Of a DNA stretch of 36,946 nt, positions 36,001-36,946 are shown one piece after another. Position 1 is the first letter of the stretch. Every line of letters begins with the position of its first letter. Location: assembly GCF_025353885.1 (NCBI RefSeq), contig NZ_JANXNX010000023.1, positions 1-36,946 on the forward strand. Reading direction: 5' to 3'. The stretch is from Sphingomonas sp. (lineage in GTDB: Bacteria > Pseudomonadota > Alphaproteobacteria > Sphingomonadales > Sphingomonadaceae). A program made the position numbers and the translations under genes. The notes below the pieces were generated by a model. It searched no databases. It was not told the origin of the DNA and worked only from the letters and a program-made list of their open reading frames with translations.

Positions 36001-36946
36001 ATGCTGCTTCACGAGACTCCCGACATAGCGGTCAATGCCGCTTTTCGCAGCGATGTGCTGGCGGGTTTTGCGGCCCGGCCGCGTGCGATCCCCGCCCGGT
36101 GGTTCTATGATCGCACGGGATCCGAATTGTTCGAGGCGGTTACCGGGTTGCCCGAATACTACCCGACGCGCGTCGAAACCGCGCTGCTGGCAAAACATGG
36201 CGGCGATGTCGCACGGATCGCAGGGCCCGGGCGCGCGGTTGTTGAATTTGGTTCCGGATCCTCGGTCAAGACGCCGCATCTGCTGCGCGCGGTTGCCCCC
36301 GCCGCCTATGTTCCGATCGACATTTCGGGCGACTTTCTGCGGTCGTCCTCCGCTGAACTCGCAAAGGGATATCCCGGGCTGTCCGTGCTTCCCGTCGAAG
36401 CCGATTTCATGCACCCTTTCACGCTGCCAGACGCGATCACCGACGCGCCGAAGTTGGGTTTTTTCCCGGGCTCGACCATCGGCAACATGATCGCGCGGTC
36501 CAGCGTCGACCTGTTGCGGACAATGCGCGAGACACTCGGCACCGGCGCGATGCTGTTGATCGGCATGGATCGGGTAAAGAGCGAAGCAATCCTGACCGCT
36601 GCCTACGACGATGCCGCGGGCGTGACCGCGCGGTTCAATCTCAACTTGCTCGTTCGCATCAATCGCGAGCTGGACGGTACAATTCCAACCGAGGTGTTCC
36701 GGCATCGGGCACTCTGGAACGACCACTACGCGCGGATCGAGATGCATCTGGAAGCATTGCGCGACATCACCTTTACAATCGATGGCCAGTCGTTCGAAAT
36801 GGCGGCGGGCGAGACGATCCACACTGAGAACAGCCATAAATACGGCCCTCGCGATGCCCGGTTGCTGCTCCGTTCGGGCGGGTGGTCGCCGGTCGCCGAA
36901 TGGACCGACGCGGATGACCAGTTCGCGCTGATCCTTGCCGAGGCGC
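36001..36946 (+). CDS. egtD: L-histidine N(alpha)-methyltransferase EgtD, 3' end beyond window
   Basis: EgtD trimethylates histidine to hercynine with SAM, the first step of ergothioneine synthesis. The visible 315 residues show family motifs: IPARWFYDRTGSELFEAVT then LPEYYPTRVET. The SAM-binding strand AVVEFGSGSSVKT lies at about 79-91. VPIDISGDFL and PKLGFFPGSTIGNM follow, and the substrate-pocket region FRHRALWNDHYARIEMHL is present. The reading frame is open to the end of the window; about 320 residues is normal, so only the last few are missing. It follows egtB by one base, giving the order egtB-egtD. Confidence 0.95.
   Translation, partial: MLLHETPDIAVNAAFRSDVLAGFAARPRAIPARWFYDRTGSELFEAVTGLPEYYPTRVETALLAKHGGDVARIAGPGRAVVEFGSGSSVKTPHLLRAVAPAAYVPIDISGDFLRSSSAELAKGYPGLSVLPVEADFMHPFTLPDAITDAPKLGFFPGSTIGNMIARSSVDLLRTMRETLGTGAMLLIGMDRVKSEAILTAAYDDAAGVTARFNLNLLVRINRELDGTIPTEVFRHRALWNDHYARIEMHLEALRDITFTIDGQSFEMAAGETIHTENSHKYGPRDARLLLRSGGWSPVAEWTDADDQFALILAEA

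Overview
The window is about 37 kb of GC-rich chromosomal DNA. It most likely comes from an alphaproteobacterium of the order Sphingomonadales (Sphingomonas-like). This is an inference from gene content and style: COQ9, a PuuD-type membrane protein, a twin-TM HIG1 protein, EgtB/EgtD, a DUF559 gene bracketed by two-hairpin repeats, and a GTCACCCCGGC-type palindromic repeat. Most genes are housekeeping or metabolic. I saw no rRNA, tRNA, CRISPR array, prophage or IS transposase, and no stretch over 300 bases lacks a gene.

Layout. 1-1759: a divergent pair, a Mur-ligase paralogue (cut by the window edge) and an LD-carboxypeptidase. 1756-5348 (minus): feoA-feoB-ssb-ribF, tightly packed, with ssb broken by an apparent one-base deletion. 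5349-9536: a divergent control region, a secreted CshA/DUF11-type surface protein, COQ9, a PuuD-like membrane protein and an EamA transporter. 9580-10668: an Old Yellow Enzyme. 10665-18478 (minus): a long run of genes, cp-ATP-grasp/alpha-E fusion, transglutaminase, CbpA-type DnaJ, YihY, fabI, DUF559 endonuclease and aroC. 18615-22263 (plus): pdxH-fieF, a repeat hairpin, a PhzF-like gene and a Tat-exported metallo-hydrolase. 22271-25734: a TlpA-like lipoprotein, divergent from argH-(LptM-like lipoprotein)-lysA. 25805-28497: a DUF3147 protein, a compact CysG-like gene, a CorA/ZntB transporter and a stand-alone receiver protein. 28537-33652: ppc, an isolated mreB, a GST and an HNH endonuclease. 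33827-36946: HIG1-pduO, then egtB-egtD (egtD cut by the window edge).

Three things stand out. First, the cp-ATP-grasp/alpha-E plus transglutaminase pair belongs to a predicted peptide-bond-forming system with no established product. It sits here without the usual Anbu protease and directly upstream of a DnaJ gene. Second, the DUF559 gene is enclosed by two inverted copies of a two-hairpin repeat; its start codon lies in one copy, its stop overlaps the aroC start, and the repeat stem appears to contain the aroC ribosome-binding site. Third, four of eight convergent gene pairs share the same four bases for both stop codons, leaving no room for terminators.

All calls come from reading the sequence and remembered family features. 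No database search was run, and start codons were chosen by Shine-Dalgarno spacing and family-typical N-termini.
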